In this document: piece after piece, positions 1 to 6,100 of the stretch
Position numbering within the stretch: the stretch's first letter is position 1
Layout: each line of letters begins with the position of its first letter
Assembly (NCBI GenBank): GCA_018824925.1
Contig: JAHJFH010000160.1
Location: forward strand, 1-7,535
Origin: Thermoplasmatota archaeon
Lineage (GTDB): Archaea > Thermoplasmatota > E2 > DHVEG-1
Length of the DNA stretch: 7,535 bases
Direction of reading: 5' to 3'
Program-made: the position numbers and the translations under genes
The notes under the pieces: generated by a model
Database searches by the model: none
What the model saw: only the letters and a program-made list of their open reading frames with translations
What the model was told of the DNA's origin: nothing

Positions 1-168
1 CAAAGCACTGTTCTTACTGATCCCACAGGATATTATCTTTTCGACCATAATATTTCAGCTCAAGGAACCTATGATGTAACTGCTTACAAACCCCCTGAAC
101 ATCCAATGGAAACTCAATATGATATTCACCTTTTCCCCAACGAAACCTTATGGGTTAACATAACGTTT
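1..168 (+). other. Carboxypeptidase-regulatory-like module, C-terminal part
   Basis: The window opens inside this domain. Residues TDPTGYYLF followed by ISAQGTYDVTAYKP match the usual second half of a carboxypeptidase regulatory-like (transthyretin-type) beta-sandwich: a T-D-x-x-G-x-Y turn, then a G-x-Y-D-V-T-A strand. It closes with an NETLWVNITF strand just before a glycine-rich linker. The first strands, normally containing G-x-V and G-x-P-x-x-x-A-x-V, lie upstream of the window. Confidence 0.75.
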
Positions 169-3100
169 GGTGGAGGGGGGCCAGGGGGTGGAAATGGTAC
201 ACTATGTGGTTTTGTAACCTATCAAGATACAGGATCACCGAATATGGGCGTCTCGGTATGTATAGATAGAGTAGATGGCCCACCGTATCAAGCCTGTGTT
301 AAGACTAACGACTCAGGATTCTATATGTTTAATCAAAATATATCGGAAGGGAACTATGATATTACCTATGATAAACAAGCGGAATTTGAAACCATTCACC
401 TTTATGATGTCCAAATATGGGCTAACCAAACCCACTGGGAAAATGTCTCAGTAACGGTTGGTGGAGGTCCTGGGCCAGGACCCCTTGAAAATATCACTAT
501 TTTTGGTAAAGTATACCAGGATTTTACACCAAATATACCAATCCAAAATGCAAATATTACGATTTACACTGAGGGAGCACCATTTGATATATTAGGGATG
601 ACAACAACAAATTCAGAAGGTTATTATGAAATCACATTTTTGCCTAATGAAACTGCTGTTCAAAATATGAATGATCGCGTTGAAATACTTTTTGAAGCCG
701 AGGGATTCGAATCAAATAGTTGGTCAGAAGATATCTGGTGGATGATGTATGATATGGACGGTGAGGTCGATTATCATGATGTCCATCTTATGAAAATATG
801 GGTGTTAAATGCGACGATAACGGGAACGGTTCGAAATATTGATTCAGGTGCCCCCATTGAGCATGTCTTTGTTATGGTCGAAGGAGCACATTTTTTCCAT
901 AATGATACAGAAACAGATGTCAATGGAGATTTTATTCTCGGGGCCATCGCAGGGGATCTTGAGTTGATAATCTTTTATCCTGGATTTTTTACAAATGGAA
1001 CAGAAGATCTTGTAATCACTGAAGGAATAAATGATGTAGGTACACTATTTCTTGAACCTAAACCTGCTAATACCGGCCGTATAGCCGGTAACCTAACTAG
1101 TGGAGGTCAACCAATTAGTGATACAGAATTAATTCTTTATGATCCAATTCATCCCTATGAGGGAAATGAAAAAGAGTTTCCTCGAACCGATGACAACGGC
1201 TATTTTGAAATCAATACCTATCCCGGATCTTTTTATCTTATAACACTCGCAAAACTTATTGGAAAATCACGAGAAGGACCACCATTAGCTATTGGTGGTT
1301 ACGAAAATGTGGTTGAGCAAATAACAGTTGGTACAAATCAAACAATCTACCGTGATATCTCATTAAATAGTACTAATCCAGATCCAATAACTATTGATAT
1401 TGAATTTACTTCTTGGAATGTCTCAACTGTTGACATGATTCGACAGATTATTAGTAATAATGAAATTATTCGAATGATATCTGATATTAACTTCGATGGA
1501 ACCATTGATGCAGATGAAGCTGCAGATATGGAGGATATCGTAAATTCATCCATAACTGAATCAGAGGGATTTGATATGGAGGCATTATTCCTCAGTATAC
1601 CACTACAGTTTAGGGTTGATAATATTTTATTTTTACCCATTGAAACCCAAGTAGAAATACAAAACCTCATCGGATCGACAATGAGTACAACACCACTCAA
1701 TGTCATAGTAAATGCAACCTATGTTTCAAGAGAGAGTTTAATCATTGAAGAGCCATTAGGGCCATCTTTACATTCAGTCGAAATACGAGGATACCTAGCG
1801 AATCCTGCATTCACCTCAACAATCACTACCACATTCCCACCCTCTTATCTGTTAAAAAATGCAAAAGAAGAATTAGTATATATATCTGGTTATGGAACCA
1901 ATCAAGCCACTCTAATACCGTATCAGGATCCAAATTGGAATGACTCCGAAATGTATCAAAATATACCCATGCTCGTTGGTACAAGTGAGCCATTCGCGAC
2001 GTTTAATAATTCATACTATGTTGAAACACCATTCGACCAAGACGCTGATGGCGATTATGATTATCTAATGGGAAAGATTCGATTTGCTACTACTCAAGCA
2101 GCCGATTACTTTATAAGAGGTACCTTACGAAGCCAAACCGGAATTCGTATCAGTACATTTGAAACCGACAAATACGCAAGTATTGAATCTATTCTAGTTG
2201 AAGCTGCTTTCCAAGGAGAAAAAATCTACAGAAAACATTTCAATGGACCATATTCTGTAATCTTTGATTTATATGTTTATGATAATGATTCATTAATTTG
2301 GTTAGATAGTATCACAAAAACAAGCGCTGCATATAATATATCAGAATTTGATAAGCCTCCATTATACTTTTTACAGATTCTCGATGATGTCGGTGTTGAT
2401 ACAGATAATGATGGACTCTATGACTTTTTAACAATTGTTTTACAATTAGATGTTGGACAAATTGATAGTTACGAATTTGATGCAGACATCGGTACTTGTG
2501 ATTTTAGTTATGGTGGAGATCCGCATATTGCACACATGCATAAAATAATTTCATTATATCAAACGGGTATACAAACCTTAAACTTCACTTTTGATGGCTC
2601 GCTCATATATGAAAAAGGAACTAATGATTCATTATGGGTATATATCCAAGCACGAAGTTTTACAGAGGGACATCTTGATAATATTGATTATATCACTAAG
2701 AATTACATGTATGACGAATTCACAAGTCCACCACCAGAATCCTGTACTATCCAGGGTGTCGTAACCAACGCATTTGGAGCACCCTTAGAAGCTCAGGTTC
2801 ATTTATTTAATCAACAAACCTTTTCTGAAAATTCAACAACAAGCGATTCTGAATCAGGAAATTATAGTATTGCTTGTCGACCAGGCTTGTATCAATTAGA
2901 GATATGGTGTTCGGAACCAGGATCCAATTATGATAATCATTGGGAAATTATTGTTATCGGTGAATCGGATGTTAATCAAACTATTACTCGAAATATTTCT
3001 TTACTTCCCTTTTGGCATGAATGTGGGTGGCTTGACTGGATGCTAGATAATTGGCAATTTGCACCAGGGGATGCCCTTCATATGAACCTTACATCTAATG

Positions 3101-6100
3101 AGTTACCAAACTCAAATCTCATTGTAGAGGTATATAAAGAAATTCGTGACAATGATTTCTATTACGGGCAACAGTATCTCGAGACATATTCGTCAACAAC
3201 CAACGATTCAGGTCATGCATATATTGTCATCAACACCTCATCATTTACTAATGGACAGTATATGTTGAGAATGTTTGTAGCAAACGAATCTCAATCATTT
3301 CCACAGGTGGCAAGAGCTGATGCATGGGGTCTTCAAGTGAGTTCGCTGCTTCTAAATTTTGATTTGGACAAACAAAAATATAAGCCAGGTGGGACTGCAA
3401 CAGGAGCTTATTCATTGCGATATATTAGTAACCTATCTGAGGTAGTTGGTAGTACCTATGAATGGAAAATAATGTACTGGGATTGGAATGGCGAGCATAT
3501 CCTTGATAGTGATATCTTCATAAATGATATAAGCGGAAATGGATCATTTAGTTTCACAATCCCAACAACAATTATGACCTATGGTAACTGGTTTGATTTA
3601 AGATTTACCGCAACAGATCCAAATGAAAATGAAGTGTTTGCCTGGCGTGGATTTGGAATTACTACAGGATGCACCATTGAAAGTATTGATGATTATCCGG
3701 TAGGACAACCTGGAATTTATGATGGTTTAATGATAAATATTACTGTTAATGTTACGCAAGCTGACCAATACCGTATTAACGGTGGTCTAAATGGACAATT
3801 CTGGCATTTCATCACTGGAAATGAAACTCATCAATATCTCAACATTGGTGAAAACATAGTACAAATAATGTTTGAAGGAGAGGACATCCAACGAGAGGGT
3901 GTTAATGGACCCTACCGCATCTGGATAGGACTTTATAAAGAAGGTCAATGGGGTGAACTCGATAATATGGAATATATCACCTCAACAAGTTATAATGCTA
4001 ATGAATTTGCGCGACCTGATGTTGGTTTTAATATCAGTTTACCGCTGAGCTACTACACAATTGGACCTGTAGATAATTATAACATGCTTGTGGTAAATGC
4101 AAGTATCATTGCTTCAATTCCTGGGAACTATAGCGTCCATGGCAATTTACACAAACGAGTTCTCCAACCAGGTGGATGGGAAGAATGGTTTTTTGTTGCA
4201 TGGAATCGATCAGAAACCATTTATATCGATGGAGTAGATCTTAACACTACAATATATATACCAATTTATTTCGAAGGAACTGAGATTTATAACAATGAGC
4301 AACTTGGTCCATATAACGTAAATTTCAATTTACATCGCGTTCAAGACGGTAATTGGGAGGAGTGGTTAGCCGGTTATGATCCAGATGGGACAATACCCTA
4401 TGATTATGATCAATTTGCAAAACCTGCTGCACATGTTGTTACGATTTTGGATATGGGGCCAGATGTTGATGAGAATTTACTAATCACAGTACAAATAAAT
4501 GTATCTGATGGTCACGAAGGGGACTATCACCTCAACGGAAATCTTCATAGTAGTCATGAAACAGGACATATGTGGATAACCCACACATGGAATGAAACAT
4601 TTTTACACAATGGTTCAAACACAATGAATCTTGTTTTCAGTGGTGATTCAATCTATAGTATGGGATATAATGGACCCTACATTTTACATCTTGATTTGCA
4701 GTCAGTTACTCCATGGAATTGGTTAGGTCATCGTGAATTTACTACCTCAGACCATAATTATACTGATTTTTCCATACCTGATGCATTATTTACCGGTGAT
4801 CATTCAGATGAAGGATTCGATGATGATAGTGATGGGGACTATGACGGTATTCGAATAACGGTTCCAATAAGCTTCAATGATACAGGATGGTTTGAGGTAT
4901 CTGGAGAATTATATCAAGATGGTAATCCTGGATGGTATTGGATTGCATGGAGTTCAAATCATTTTGAAGTTGAATCTAGTGGAGTCCAAAATATTTCATT
5001 AGAATATAGCGGATATGACATCCAAAACAGTGGCCGGGAGGGACAATATGGCGTGCACCTATGGCTTCGAAAAGATGGTTTTGATATAGGTCATATTGAA
5101 TTCGATACTGATAATTCCTATTTCTTGGACCAATTTGGGCAACCACCCGTACAATTTACCCCAGATTCTCCTTATGGAGATGAGTTGATTGATGGCGGAC
5201 GGAAAATAAATGTAAGCTTAGCTATTAATGCATCAGAACTTGGAAGTTATTATATCAACGGTCATATGCATAAAGTCATTCCTCGCCAGGGGTGGAATGA
5301 ATGGATTTGGATTAGCTATGCTGAAGAATCAATAACGATAACTCAAACGGGCATTACAATGGTTAATGTTTCTTTTGATACCGCCCAGATTCAAACATCA
5401 GGATATAATGGACCATTTACTGTTGATTTTAATCTCATGGATGATTCATGGATGTCTATCGATCATATACATGAATATCAAACCCAACCATATATGCTCG
5501 AGAATTTAGCTGATCGTCCAGCTTTTTTCACAGGCAGTAATAATGATTATTTATCGTCACCTACAACACCAGAGTATCTAATAGTTGATTTATCACTTTC
5601 TGTTAATGAGTCGGGATATTATAATATCGGTGGAGATCTGCATAAAAACGAAGGATGGAATTGGAATTTCATTGCAGGTAGTGGAAAAGACAAATTTTTC
5701 ACGGTTGGCAATCATACTGTTACACTTCAATTTGATACAATAGAAATAAAGGACAACATCGAGAATCTTGGTCTAACCGAATTTGATAGCGGTTCACCAT
5801 TTGATGTTGATGTGTGGCTCCGACGGCAAAATGAATGGTATGAACTAGATCATCAAAGTTTTGAAACAACTAATCTTTATTATATATCAAATTTCTCATC
5901 AACATCAGCATCTATTGAGTCGGTTTCAGATAATGGATACAATATTTCCGGTGATGTAAAATATGAATATCTTAATATTTCTGTCACAATAAATATTACT
6001 GAACCTGGAGAATATGAACTTTGGTGTGACCTACATAAACAAGCAGATAATCAATGGCAGTGGCTTGGATGGCAAAATAAATTCATTACGGTAACTGATC

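Noticed and set aside
169..198. Collagen-like or silk-like region
   Set aside because: The Gly/Pro run is only ten residues with no regular G-x-y periodicity, so it is just a linker.
1483..1518. Dockerin domain
   Set aside because: Dockerins need two similar calcium loops about 20-25 residues apart. Only one loop is seen, and no cohesin-like context was recognised.
1347..1706. Antisense open frame of 119 codons
   Set aside because: It lies wholly opposite the long coding frame, resembles no known family, and its hydrophobic, Ser/Ile-rich composition follows from reading the sense codons backwards.
3010..3660. Alpha-2-macroglobulin-type protease inhibitor
   Set aside because: The domains resemble MG folds in strand order, but there is no thioester motif, bait region or complement-like tail in the window.
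4819..4848. Thrombospondin type-3 repeat
   Set aside because: The acidic motif occurs once per repeat unit and not in close tandem, so it is better read as an isolated junction calcium site.
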